Assembly: GCA_013398615.1 (NCBI GenBank)
Contig: VZSR01000514.1
Span: 10,335,256-10,399,255, forward strand
Direction: 5' to 3'
Source: Brachypodius melanocephalos
Taxonomy: Eukaryota; Chordata; Aves; Passeriformes; Pycnonotidae
DNA: 64,000 nucleotides
Below, piece after piece: positions 47,128 to 59,803 of the stretch (position 1 is its first letter; each line of letters starts with the position of its first letter). The position numbers were made by a program, and so were the translations under genes. The notes below the pieces were generated by a model. The model was not told where the DNA came from. It worked only from the letters and a program-made list of their open reading frames with translations, and did no database searches.

Positions 47128-50100
47128 ACAAAGCATCAAAAGCTGAGGGCATCTGGGAAGGCATCAGCCCTGGCTAGCAGGACTCACAGGGTGGGGTTTG
47201 GAAGGGCTCTGAGGCTGTGACAGCCAAGGAGAGACACTGAAGCCTCCCTACATTCCTTAGCAGGGTGAAAAAAAATCTCTGCCACCCCTCTGGGAGCTCT
47301 GCTGTCACCTGTCCCATGGTTTCAATCCATTCAACCACCTCAAACCATTTTAAATTAGGACAAACAACGTGGCAAATGACACCTCTGTAGGATGTGCTGT
47401 CTGTGTTTCCTCTGGGAAGTTTGTGCTTCACCACATCATAAAAAAAAAGAAAAATAGGGGAAAGAGTTATTTGGGGTTTGTGGCTTTTGGATAGGTAAGT
47501 TTTAAAATATTAGACAAACTTGAAATCATTTTGTTTGGGTTTTCTAGTGCAAAACCAAAGGCAAACAAAGATAAATCAAGAGCAAATACTTTCTGGGGCA
47601 AAGATGGACTGGAATGATGATACACTCTGCAGCTCCTGTTAAAACTTTGGCTCAAAACAAGGTTTCCATGTTTTATACCTCTAGTTGCATCTCTGAGAGT
47701 TAATTATTTTCCTAACAATATTTAAGGAGGAAGTTTCAGCTCCTAAGGCCATTTGGAATAAGTTTGGCAAAAAGTATCTGCATTACTTAAGGATGATGGT
47801 TTTACCCTGAAAACAAAATACCTTTATTTCTCTCTCAAATAACTAATTATCCAGGTGGTGACAATGCCAGACTAGAAAATCACCTCTAAATAAGCTGGAA
47901 GATCCATCAGTTAAAGTAGTGTAATGTAAAAATTTTATAAAGTATATTCTAGATCATCTGCATTCACAAAGAGGCTCATTTCCTTTCTCCCAACTCTGTA
48001 ATTTCTCATATTTCATGAAGCTTTCATCAGGAGACTTAAGTCTTATTCTATCTCAAATCAGTTTTAAGCAGAATATGAAGTACAATACTGCTAATTTATA
48101 ATATTTTATACACCCTTAATCCTGGTGAAAAATGGACTGAAGGAATTATTGCATTTCCTTCTCACCTGGCCTAAAAAGAGCAAAGGACTAAGGAGAGCCT
48201 CATGCTGGAGTCACCCAGGACAACTCTCAGCATCAAACTGCAGATTTTTCCTGTCTCTAACACGTGATCACTCAGAGAATCCCAAAAGCCCTCACTGATT
48301 TTGAAATATTATCACAAATCAGGTTTTAAATTTTAATATTTTTAATTAATACGCCGAGGAATTTAGTGGGCACAAGGGAGAAAACAGGCATAATTTGGAA
48401 ATGTATGAACCAGTGAAGCAGGAAAGCTAAAAAATTGTCCAGATTAGAAGAAATGAAGGAAGGCAAAAACTTTCTCCATCAGCCATGGCAAGGCTGTGAG
48501 GAGACCTACAGGGAGAAACATGCTGAGAGAAAGGGAAGCAGACAGGTCTGGTCTGAGTGCCTGTAAACAGGGACTGTCCCCTCTCCTGAAGGGTTTTCTT
48601 CAGGGCTGAATTAGCAGAGGAGGAATTCAAGGTGCTGGGGTTGAGATTCCTGGGGTCTCCCTTGGAATCCATCCCAGTTTGTGTCAGCAGCACCCCCAGC
48701 ATCAGCCCCTGCAATTCCCTGGGTGCTGCAAGGAATGCAAGGTCAAGACACAGCTTGGCTGAGAGGGGAGATACCTCAGCAGAAGAAAGAAGAAACTTCT
48801 CAGGTTCAAAATCTGCACTTGAATCGTTTTCTTAATCCCACAGTGCAAATCAGAGGAGAGGGGAGGAAGGGAAGACATGAGGAATTCTCAGAGTCCAGGA
48901 CAGAAATAGCTTTATTAAACATTTCATCTCCTTTTTTGGACATTTTCCCAATGACTTTTAAATCTCCCTAGGCTTATAGAGGGAGGAAAAAGAGAAAGTT
49001 TACATCCTTTATGTGCAGGTTTTAGAAGACTGCAGTGCAGTGGTGCTGTAGGGAAGGACTGCAGCTGCAGCTCTCCCACCCTCGTGTCTGGGAGACCCCA
49101 GCACCAGCTGACACATCTTGCCTGCAGCCCCCCAAAAACAAGAGCACAGGTGATGCTCCAGCTACTCCTGCAAAATAAAGGAAGAGAGAAATGCCACTCA
49201 GAAATAATCCTAAAGGGAGTGGGCAGGGGTGAGGATTATGGCAGCTTCAAACAAAAGTTAGAATGAAATGAAAGATTATGCAGGTCTTTTGTTCTTCAGG
49301 AGGAAAAGTGCTTGTGTAGCATTTTCCCTCAAACTCTGACAGCCTCAGTGGAGAATATGAGGAGTACATGCAATTTTTCTTCCATTAAAAAAACCTCTGC
49401 CATTAAACGTCCATTACTTGACAACCTAAAATTCAGTACCTGATTTTCATAGTCCTACTTTATCACTGCGCTTGCCAAGTGTAAATTAACTTCTCTTTGT
49501 CTCTTTTACTGAAATACAGCTAGCCCTGCTTGCTCTGGTGTTATAAAATACAGTTATTCCTTAGAAAAACTCACATAAAACAGAGCAGGAAAGGAATAAA
49601 GTGACTGGGATGTATGTTGGTAGCTGGGCAAAGTGAGAGCACAACTTTTGCAAAAGAAGCTTTGCTGGAAAGATTAATTAATACTGGAATCAGATTCAGC
49701 AACACAGGTTTTCATGGACATTCTGGCAAATCCCCTTAAATCTGGATTCCATAACTATGGGAGAGATGGAAGGGGTGGCTGAAATAGGATAGGATGATAA
49801 CAGGAACAGGAGCCAGCACCCAAATCTGATTTGTGCATAATCAGCTCAGGCAGTTGAAGCCTGGGAAAGCTTTTAAAGGCTCATGTGATCCTAAATGGCT
49901 GAGGTGAAAATGTAAGTGTACATGTCCACAAAACACAGAGTTTATTTCAGTAGCTATCTTGGAAATGCAGTGAGTCTGGCAGGCCTGAACTGCAGAGGGC
50001 TGGTAATGGACTGGAGGGTCTTTTATTCATAGTTTAAATCCAATCCAAGCCATCAGCAGCTAAAAGCTGGGTATTTTCCTGTGGCCTGCAGGAACTCTGT

Positions 50101-50759
50101 CCAAGGCTGTGGAGCTGCAGGAACTCCCAGCCCTGGGAGATCCACCAGGATCAGGAGCTGGGATGTGGGGAGAGCACAGGGTTTTGCTGCAGAAATCCCA
50201 GAAGCAGCAGACCCAGTGGGATTGGGGCACAACATCCTCCAGAAACCATTTTGGGATTGGCTTTGAACCCTGCCCACCCACCCCTGGTGCTTTTCCTGCA
50301 GGATGCCCAAACCCTGCCCCTGCAGGGAGCCAGACATTCCTAGAGTACCCAGCATTTAGCTCAAGGTGCTGTTTGCACAGTTAAATAAACACAGCCCTGA
50401 GGATGTGGTTTAACACAGGAATGGGTCAGTGGTGGCCCTGTCCTCTGGCCTGTCTGGCAGGGCCACAGGAGCTGGTGCAAGGCACCTCCTTGTGAAGACC
50501 ACAATCCTCCAGAGGCCATGGCTCATCCAAATCACTGCTTCAGACAGCTGAGAGCAAAGACAAAAAAAAGGAAAGTTAAATCTGTGCTTGGCAAAAAAAA
50601 AAAAAAAATAGATAAATGAATAAATAAATACATAAATAAAAGAGGAGAGTTTATCTGCTGATAACCAGGAGCCAAATAATTGCATGAGAAGCAATGCAGG
50701 CAAATGGCACTGGATGGGACGAGCAATGTGAAGGGATGCACGAACATTAATGAAACACT
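47128..50759. other. Unique non-coding DNA
   Basis: About 3.6 kb without recognised genes or LINE copies. It is AT-rich between 47.6 and 48.4 kb. It ends in an A-run plus (AAAT)n tract at 50593-50640. Confidence 0.55.
50593..50640. repeat. A-run followed by (AAAT)n
   Basis: About 16 A residues followed by degenerate ATAAAT units. The minus strand reads as a phenylalanine- and isoleucine-rich frame, an artefact. Confidence 0.92.
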
Positions 50760-50895
50760 GACTGACCATCACCATCCCTGGAAGTCCTCCAGAGCCATGT
50801 GGATGTGGCACTTGGGACATGGTGGCCTTGGCAGTGCTGGGGGAGCAGCTGGGCTGATCTCAGAGGGTTTTTCCAACCTAAGTGATTCTGGGAAA
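50760..50895 (+). mobile_element. CR1 LINE 3' fragment, divergent subfamily
   Basis: 'catccctggaagtcctccag', 'agccatgtggatgtggcact', 'tgggacatggtggccttggc', then 'tttttccaacctaagtgatt'. This matches the CR1 variant with 'gatgtggcacttggggacatgg' rather than the variant common elsewhere in the window. Confidence 0.82.
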
Positions 50896-53800
50896 GGGTT
50901 CAGTGTTGGTGGCACTGCACCATAACCTGCCTTCCAAATACCCAGGAAGGGTGGTGGATGGATTGGGATCTCAGGGCAGAGGAGGTGACTGGAGGGGACA
51001 CAGGAGGACTGAGCAAACAACTCCTTCCTAACATCAGCTCTGAGGGCTGGAGTTACAGGCAGTTGATCCCATTTGGGGCAGTTGATCCCATTGGGGACAA
51101 CTGATCCCATTTGGGGCAATTCCAGGGCAGAAAAGGATTGTACCACCTACTCAGCCATCATCTATTGAATGGGGTGAGGAGGACTCAGATTCAGAGCAGG
51201 GAAATGTGAAAAACTGGAGTGTGTGTTAGTGGGGGGAGGAAGGAAGGTGCAGGGTGGGTTCTTTGACACCTCCCTGCAGACCCAGGGCTGCCACCCTGAC
51301 GTCCCACAATTTACAGTTCACAACAGGATTTCTGATTGAGGAAAAATGCTGCTGAGTTTGCCAAGTGAGTAAATCATCCTCCCTGCACTCAGGTTTATTT
51401 GGAAGACACCAGCTCTTCCCTAAGAGTGGGGGAAGGATGAGGAAGGAGGCAGGGGCACAGGGAGGAGGCAGGGAAGGGGCACAGAGAGGTGACCAGACAC
51501 CCAGACAGCTCTGGCTCCCTCAGAATAAATCCCTGCTTTGGGCAGAGCTGACCAGACTGTCTAGGCACTGTATATATAGGATGGAGCAGGAGTTTGCAAT
51601 TACATTCCATTTCTGTGGTTTACATATAGCAGTGCTTTATGAGCCAGCACACATCAAGGCTGAGCCTTTCACTGAGCTTTTTCCAGGGAGTGGGGTCCTT
51701 ATCTCCTCTTAGGAAACGAAAACTTGGGCAAATTTGCTTTTCCAGGTTGGAGAAACCACAGAAATGTGAAGGCCATTTTTATAAATAACATCATGCACCG
51801 AATTCCACTATTCCCTTTTTACTTTAATTCACGGCTCAGTTGCATGAAGTATTTCTTACTGGAACAAATGTGTCTTTATTTTTTATTTTTAAAAAAGCCC
51901 CACCAAAGCAGATTTACAGCAATTCTTCCTATCAATAAATGAACTAGTTGAAGCTCCTGACTCCCAGTTTTGTCCCAACCAGGCATGATGGTCACCTCAT
52001 TTGTGGCCACAATTTAAATTAGAGCTGATCTAAGAGAGGAGCTGAGCTGAGCTCCCACCCTGCCTGATGTCCACAAGTGTCACCTCCTGCTCCTGCTCTG
52101 AGGGCAGGGAAGTTACAGCAGAAAAAACAGGATGGTTCATTAATAAGGGCTTTCTCAGCCCATGCCAATTGCGACTCGAATGTTCCTATTTTCAAAGGAT
52201 ACAAGAGGTTTCCTAGCAAGGCTGGAAAACCAAACTCATGGTAATCCTTCAGAGTGGAAAAGCCTTGCAGCTTGAATCAACAAGAAAAGGTGAGAATATT
52301 GCCTTCACTCCAGTAATGCCACCAACTCCAGCTGCATCCCTCTCTCGGCAGAAGAATGTTGCTTTCATATTACAAATAATGAAAAAAAATACAAATTGCA
52401 AACAGGAGCCACCAGTGGAGATGGGCATTTCAGTCTTAAACTCATCACAAGCTGGAGTTGCAGCCCCAGCTATCTTCAGCTATTTGCATGTGTTTTTAGG
52501 AACAATTTTTCAAACAAAGCCCGTGGAAATCCGTGATGTATTACAGAGCAAGAGCTTCTGCCCGCTGCAGCTTTTTCAGGAAAACAGTTCAATTCATTTC
52601 AGCAGGGGAATGAACGGTAAATTCCAGCTTAAATGAAACATAGAGAGACCTTTCTGTGCAAGATGCAAAATGAAACACAAGTGAAAACACAGAAAATTGG
52701 CTGCCAGACCCAGACACTGGGGAAGATAACAGAGATGCCCAGGCAGCTTGGCCTGTTTTTTCAGCCACAAGCAGCAATTTAGGCAGAAAATTTGGACTGC
52801 CTGGTTTGAGACCCATCAGGATGTGTGACTTGGGGCTGTCTGAACATACAGGCCAGCGTTTGTCAGCCCATTGAGACTTTATTGAGCTCGACACTTTATT
52901 GCTCTTTCTTGAAACACGGAGCCATTTCCTAGTTCAGGAAGAGACCCAAACCCCGAGGAGATGGCAGGGCTTTTAATCCACCCCAGAGGCCATGGGAAGA
53001 AGGATTTTTCCTGTTGAAAACCAAGTTGAGGAGAGGGCTGGCTGAGGCTACAGCGCTTTGCATAAAGTGTAGATGAAAATAAAACCCTGCAGCAAACAGA
53101 AGCTGTGCTTTCCTCTCATTTGTGCTCTTCTTCTGATGCAAGGAACCTGGAGAGGCAGCAAGTGAGCAAGTCAGTCGTTTTTCCAGGCACAAGGCATTTA
53201 AAATAGTCACAAGTGGAGTTTCCCATCCTTTAGCTTCACTCACGTTTCACTGTGAAAAATAGGTGGAGACACTTTCACAATGAAAAATAGGTGCAGGACG
53301 CCTGGTGCTGGCAAGAACATGGAAATCTTCCTCCCTTCTTTGCTGAACAGCAAATATGGACTTCAGAGGCTTCATGATGGCCCATTTGGAGGGAAAGGAC
53401 TGCAAGTACTGAAAGAAATGCAACCATTTTCCCAAGTATTTGCAGCCAATCGAGCAGAAGTGAATGAGAACCCAGCAAAGTCCATTCAGTCTGGTAGAGA
53501 AGGGAATTGTACACTGAGAGCCTGTTGACAAAATCCTACGGAGAGGAATGAAATCCTTCACTAAAGAACAATTCTGCTCAGGTGTGCCATAAACTGGTAC
53601 TCAGGCAAGTGCCATACCAGAAAATAGTGTTAAAAATCAACCAGGAAGTCTGTAAAGCAGAAATATTATATTGGAAAGAAGTGCTACCAAAGGGTTCTAT
53701 AGCCTAAGACATTAAGTTAAAGATGAAATTGCACCTTTGAAGATTGTTATGTTTAGGGAGGAAAAAAAAAGGAGGTAGAGGTTTAAAAATACACTTAATC

Positions 53801-54997
53801 CTCAAGAACCGTGGGATTTTTGCACAGGAATAGAAAAGCATAAATGAAGCACCAGGGTACGACGTATCCATCATCAGATGAATATGGAAATAAAAAAATA
53901 ACTGATGAAATGTGTCAAATCTGCTAAAGGATTCAGGCTGATCCATACTGGTGGATCCACACAGAAAGGAGCTGCAGTGCAGATGCCTCCACACTACAGG
54001 CAAAGGTGACCATTTAATGCTTCTTTCATAATGATGCTCCCTGCAACTGTGCTTTTTTAATAATCTCACCTCAAAATAGGCCAAGCACAGTTTGATTCTC
54101 CCAGAAAAGAAAGCCTGGAGAGGACTCTGTCCACCACTGGACATCTGTTCTGCAGGGCAGGACCTCAGGTATTCCAGATTGGAGAAAACACTGATGCCAG
54201 ATGTTCTCACCCCAACAGTCTGGGAGAAAAATGGAAAGCTGAGACAATTTAAATGCTTTTCAAATAAAACCTAATAATATCTTAGCTTCTTCAGAGCAGC
54301 TTTTCAAAGCACGAAACGTCACCAGCTTCAATTTTGTATAACAAAAAGCTGAGAACTAAGCTTCCTAATTCAGGCAGAATTATATCACAGGGTGGAAAAG
54401 CTCTGATCTTACATGAAACACTGTGAAAGGTGCACCAGAGCCAGATCCTAGCAGGTGCACAGGAATTTCCAAGCCTGTGGCAGGAGGAAATGCATTTTGC
54501 ATACCTGATGGCCATGGGGAGCTCAAGGCTGCAGCACTTTGAGAAGTGGTGGCTCAGCCTTTTGAGAGACTCAGAAGGAACTGGAACAATCAGAGCTCAT
54601 CCTTTCTGGAAGGGGAGCCAGCAGGAACAACCTGCAGTGGTAGAGCCTGAAAATAAACTGGAAGGAGCTGACAAGAGCAGCTGTGGGGATGGAGGTGGCT
54701 TCTCAGAGCGTTTTAGAATATGCAGAGCTCCTGGAAGGGAGCTGAAGACGTGCTGTGAATTGCTCTGTGCTGCCGGGAGATTCTGTGCACAGCAAAGACA
54801 GTCTGGGGCTGTGAGAAACCTGCAGATGGGCTCAGTTACACTCACCTTGCAGCCTGAGCAAGCCAAAGCCAAACATTCCAGCTCGTTAATCCCCAAAATC
54901 CACCTCCTAATTCTCCCCCAGCACGCTCAGTCCGTCAGGCTGAAGCTGCCAGGGTGCTCCTATCTGTGTAGTGAACCACTGCAAAGCCCTAGGATTA
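50896..54997. other. Unique non-coding DNA
   Basis: No recognised gene. It contains three ~19-bp tandem units at 51061-51120. A long open frame begins at 54430 and continues into the CR1 at 54998; its non-repeat part (about 190 codons) has no recognised homology. Confidence 0.5.
51061..51120. repeat. Three imperfect ~19-bp tandem units
   Basis: Units of the form 'gttgatcccatttggggca' repeat three times with single changes (51062 onward). Upstream and downstream there is no further copy on this strand. Confidence 0.92.
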
Positions 54998-55160
54998 AAG
55001 AATCCTGGAGTGGCTTGGGTTGGAAGAGACTCAAAGTGCCACCCCCTGCCATGGCAGAGACACCTTCCACTATCCCAGATTGCTCCAAGCCTGGCCTTGG
55101 ACACTGCCAGGGATCCAGGGGCAGCCACAGCTTCTCTGAGCCTCACACTCTCTGAGTAAA
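54998..55160 (-). mobile_element. CR1 LINE 3' fragment
   Basis: Minus strand: 'aatcctggagtggcttgggt', 'accccctgccatggcagaga', 'caggggcagccacagcttct', ending near 'ctctgagtaaaa'. Confidence 0.92.
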
Positions 55161-57879
55161 AAAAAGCTTCAGCACTCCTAGACTGAGGAATCACCAAAAC
55201 CTAGGGCTGAATGTGTCCATATGGACCTTAAAGCTCCAGGTCATTATAGATTTTTTTTGGCCAAAAGCCTGATGTAATAGGTTATTTTGAAATGTCAGAT
55301 TTGAAGAGAAGTGAAGTGATGAGCAAAGCAGTAAATCCCTGAAAGCCTGACTGCTGGAGAGAGAAGGATTTGGGCCATGGATATCCAGTGAGAATATCCA
55401 TGGGGAGGGTGAGGAAGGAAAAGCGACAGGGAGCAAAAATGGGAGTGAGCAGGGGGTGTGGATCATCAAAGGGACTGGGAACAGAGCAGGGGCTGTGTGG
55501 GAGTGCCAGAGAGCCCACAAAAAGCAGCTGAGGACATGAAAGCACAAGAACAGCCAGGACAGGCCTTGCTGCTCTTCCAACTCAGTGTTTTCCTGCTCAA
55601 ACACATCAAAGATGCTCCAGAGGAGGCAAGGAGAGGGGAAGATCACACTTCCATTACTTTTGGACAGATGGAGAACTCCACTACCGAGAATTTGAAGTCC
55701 AAAGAGAACTTTTGAAGGCTGTGCACAGCAAGCCTCAAGTGGAGGCACTAATGCCAGAGGCCCTTGCAGCTGTGACCCTCCAGTGTCACCCCAGCAGGAT
55801 CAGGGTCACCTCCGTCCCCAGGGACACCAGCTGCAGGGGTAGCCTTTGGATAATGCTGAGTGTCCCTTGCTGAGGATGCTGAAGATGAAGCCTCACAGCT
55901 GCAGGTCTCCTTCACCTCCAGATCTGCAGTGATTTGTGACAAATCCCTTCTGACAGTGCTGGTTCTGCTCTCAGGCCATTCAGTGCTGCAGAGCTGTGCC
56001 CAGGCTGTGCTGGGCTCAGGGGAGATTTCAGCACGTACAAATTCACACTAATTTGTCATCAGAATCACCCCGGGCTGGCAGCAAACAGGAGCACTGCCTC
56101 GGACAGACCAGTTGTGAGGATTGTTTCTAGCACAACACTGGGTGTTTTATGTGTGGTGCCAAGTCCTTCTGCAATAAATCAGAGCTGCCCAGCACATGGC
56201 TCTCAGGAGGTGTAAAATCACCTGAGAAAAAGTGTTCTGGCCACTTGCCTGCATGGTAATTCCTTCCAAAGGTGCATCCCCCCAAGTCAGGCATGGGGGA
56301 TGAGATGCTGACCCCCGAGAGGGGCCTCTGCAGAAAGGGCCAAGAGCAACACACTCCCCCAGAGCTCATAAATGGGATGAGCCAAACCTGTTAAATAGCA
56401 TGGAAAGACTCCCAGGGATTTTAATGGGTTTCATGCTATTCCACTGGATGCAAAGACCCTCTTTGTTCCTGAAAGGGTTGTCTGTCCTAGGGCAGCACAC
56501 GGGGAGAATGCAGAAGCAGCAGCCCAGGGAAATTAAATTCAATTAACCATTTCATTTTAGTATTGGTATTTACATAGTTCATTGATTACCTGGCTGTGCA
56601 GGCTCCTTCAATTACTTAAAAGTATAAAATGCCCTCTGACAGCAGCAGAGCAGGAGGGAAGGGGGCAAAGAGGCCACTCCAGCAACACCAGCACTTCACA
56701 TTTTATAGGAGGAAAATGTGGACAGAGGAGGGGCTGATTTGTCCTCACTCTTGCAAATCCTATTTTTAAATTGTTCACTGGGACTATTCACACGAAAACT
56801 CTCAGGGATAACAATACCCTGCCACCTCCCTTGCCTCACTACATCTTTTCCTTCTGACCACATCACCTACAAGGTCAGCTCTTGTGAAATTATTGCCCAA
56901 CAGAATGCTATACTCTCATCAAGAAGGTGATTTAAAACCAAAAGATTTGTGATTTAGCAAGGTCCAGCTGTTGGGTTTTGTGGGAACGTGTCGTCTTGAG
57001 CCACAACTCTCGTTTTGTTGAGGACAAAAAATATTTTTAAAACTGTGCATTGTTAAAATCAGATCCAGTGTCACATTAGTTTCTGTCAGAAAAAGGAAAA
57101 AAAAAAAAAAAGGAAAAAGCACCTGGTTTCAGCAGATGGTTCTTATGGTAGTCAGACTACCCTGTTATGAAAATAAAGTTCTGAAGAGTTTGGTTTTCTT
57201 TTCCAGTGCTTTTCCGCTGCCTAAGAAAAGAAGCATCCGGTGTGTTCCAGCCTATTTAGCCCTCCAGAATTATAAATATAATTTCAAAAGGTTTTACGAT
57301 TGATTTTTGCCTTTTCCCCTTCCAAATTCTGTGTTACATGCCGTAAATGCATCCAGAAGAGAAAGCTATTCTTCCTTTCAATGCCCTCCTTTGCAACCGA
57401 AGAAATAAAAATATTACCCAAAGTTTTCTTTCTATCTATGACCATACCAAAGAGAACTGTAAAATGTTAATTAGAGGGGGGAAAAAAGCAACCTTCTATT
57501 AGAAAGATTTTAAGAGCAGCTTCAAGCGACCGCACAGCACAAAGGTAGAAGTCATTTGTTGGTGGTTTTATTTTTTTATTATTTGTGCCCTGCAGGTCTC
57601 CAAGTGCACCTCAGGGATTTTTCCATCCCTCTGGCTCTTCCATCTCGTGTTTCCCAGAGCTGAGCACATGCACAGCACGGCAGAGGTGCATTCCAGGCAC
57701 AGCTCTATGCTCAGCTGAGCAGCCTTTGTGGTGCAGCACAGCGTGAAATGGCCAATTTGTCCTGCCCGCAGCAAGGTGTGAAACCCTAAAGGGGAAAGGC
57801 AGCTCTGACATTTGCCTTTGGGATTTGCTGGTGAGCCAGGAGAGCAGCACTGCTGGAAAATCTCTGCTTGGGAAGCCTG
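55161..57879. other. Unique non-coding DNA
   Basis: No recognised gene. The block at 57140-57560 is non-repetitive, AT-rich and has sparse CpGs ('cttttccgctgcc', 'gcatccggtgtg', 'tgcaaccgaag'), a possible conserved element. The stretch at 56520-56640 is similar. Confidence 0.5.
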
Positions 57880-58200
57880 AATCACAGAATCACAGAATCA
57901 CAGGATGGTCTGAGCTGGAAGGAACTCAAAGATCTTGTTCCATCCCCTGCCATGGACACCTTCCACCATCCCAGGCTGCTCCAAGCCCTGTCCAACCTGG
58001 CCTTGGACACTTCCAGGGATCCAGGGACAGCCACAGCTTCTCTGGGCACCCTGTGCCAGGGCCTCACCACCCTCCCAGGGAGGAATTCCTTCCCAAAATC
58101 CCATCTAACCCTCTCCCCTGTCACTTTGAAGTTGTTCCCCCTTGTCCCATCACTCCATGCCCTTGTCCAGAAATCCCTGACGCAGCTAATGAAAGGCAAG
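57880..58200 (-). mobile_element. CR1 LINE 3' fragment with terminal octamer repeat
   Basis: The left edge has three tandem 'aatcacag' units (57880-57903), the complement of the 8-bp repeat that terminates CR1 at its 3' end. Then 'gatggtctgagctggaagga', 'ttccagggatccagggacag', 'ctgtgccagggcctcaccac' and 'ttgttcccccttgtcccatc'. About 320 bp with its true 3' terminus preserved. Confidence 0.95.
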
Positions 58201-59384
58201 GACAATTGTCCATGAAGCTCAGCAAGGTCCCTCCAAGGTACAGAACTGCCTCAACTTCCTGGGACATTCTCCCAGCCCCACACTGATCCTGCCCTCATGA
58301 ATTGCTCCCTTCCATCTAAGCTAATTTTCAGAGCCTTCGCACTTCATTCTCTGTGGGAAGACATCAAAGCCCTTAAAACAACTTTTTTGTGGACTTGTGG
58401 AAGGTAAGGACACCACAGGGTTGTGGTGGGGAGCATGAAAAAGCTGCTTCTCCTTCCTTCCCTCCCATGGTGCTCTCTGAATGGCAGCCCAAGGAAAAAG
58501 CCTGGCAGGATTTTCAGGCCAGGCAGGCAAATGTGAGATCCACGCTCCAGCCATAAATTGAATTCCAGGCACTAAAGCAAATGGAAGTGGCGTTCTGTGA
58601 GATGTACAGCCCCAATTCAGAAGCGGGAATGAAAATTACCGTGGGTGTTTCAAGGGATGTTTGCAGAAATTGTTATGGAAAAAAAAAAAACCCCTCACAT
58701 GTGGTTGGAATTACCCAGGGAATGGTTTTCTACTAAGAAAATAAAATCAGTGCCGGGTGTGGTGGAGACAAATGTTTTGCTGCAAGAGCAGTGACCAAGA
58801 TTGGGAATCTGCTGCCCTTTCACAACTGCAGTTGCAGGAAGCTGCCACAAAACATCTCCTCCTGGTTTTTAGGGAGGTTTTCTGGGCAAAGAGCAGGCTT
58901 GACCTTTCCCAGCAGCTTCCAAGGAAGGTGGCTCTGGGAAGGTTACAGAGAGTTTATTCTTCGATTACAGTGGCTCTGCATGGCTCTGATCTGTGTTTCA
59001 GTGGAGTTATTCAGAGCTGCACTTGTAACCCAATCCCAGCCATTTGGAGGGGATAAATGCACGTTTTGAAGTTATTTTAGGTAAAAAGAAACAGGCTGCA
59101 CTGCCTTAAATAACTGCTGAGCTGCAATTATGAGCTAAGAGCTGCTGCATACAATGTAAAGAAAACCTCGGGATGACAGGAATGGAAAACATGCCCTTAA
59201 CTGAGGCACAGGCACATTTCTTGGAGCACACCTCCGCTCAGGCACAGCTCCTGCATGCCATGGAGGCATTTGCTGTGCTGCTGGAGCATGGGATAATGTG
59301 CTTTTCTGATGTAAAGACTGAATCTGCCACCCAGGTGGGCACTGCTCCTCCACCCACCCCAAATCTGGGATGGAAGAGAAAGGG
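58201..59384. other. Unique non-coding DNA
   Basis: No recognised gene. A short A-run lies at about 58679-58690. The 135-codon frame at 59173-59580 runs into CR1 and is not a gene. Confidence 0.55.
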
Positions 59385-59803
59385 AACGTGTCCAGAGGAG
59401 GCCACCAGGTTGATCAGAGGGATGGAGAACCTCTCCCACGAGGAAAGGCTGGGAGAATTGGGATTGTTCAGCTTGGAGAAGAATTTCTCACCCTGGCTTC
59501 ACAGTGATGAAATCAAGGGCAACCAGTACCTGGAGGAGTTGACAAGATTGAGAGAGATTTTGGACAAGGGCCTGGAGTGACAGGACAAGGGCAGGGTAAG
59601 ATGTGATAATGGGATGGAATTCTTACCTGAGAGGGTGGGCAGGCCCTGGCACAGGGTGCCCAGAGCAGCTGTGGCTGCCCCTGGATCCCTGAAGTGTCCA
59701 GGGCCAGGTTGGACACTGGGGCCTGTCCCTGGCACTGGCAGGGGGTTGGAACTGGAAGATCTTTAAATTCCCTTCTAACCCAAACCATTCCATGATTCTA
59801 TGA
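59385..59803 (+). mobile_element. CR1 LINE 3' fragment
   Basis: About 420 bp, among the longest copies: 'aggttgatcagagggatgga', 'aggaaaggctgggagaattg', 'gattgttcagcttggagaag', 'cacagggtgcccagagcagc', ending 'accattccatgattctatga'. Its 5' truncation point is close to that of the copy at 3388. Confidence 0.95.

Noticed and set aside
46924..47220. Frames containing runs of X
   Set aside because: They cross the assembly gap and have no meaning.
57868..58286. Frames of 107-153 codons on both strands
   Set aside because: They lie within CR1; similar peptides (for example 'GRDTFH', 'LDTSRDPGAATA') recur at every CR1 copy in the window.
59173..59788. Overlapping frames around the CR1 at 59.4-59.8 kb
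   Set aside because: Most of each frame is repeat sequence. The CR1 3' region does not encode an intact protein at this length.
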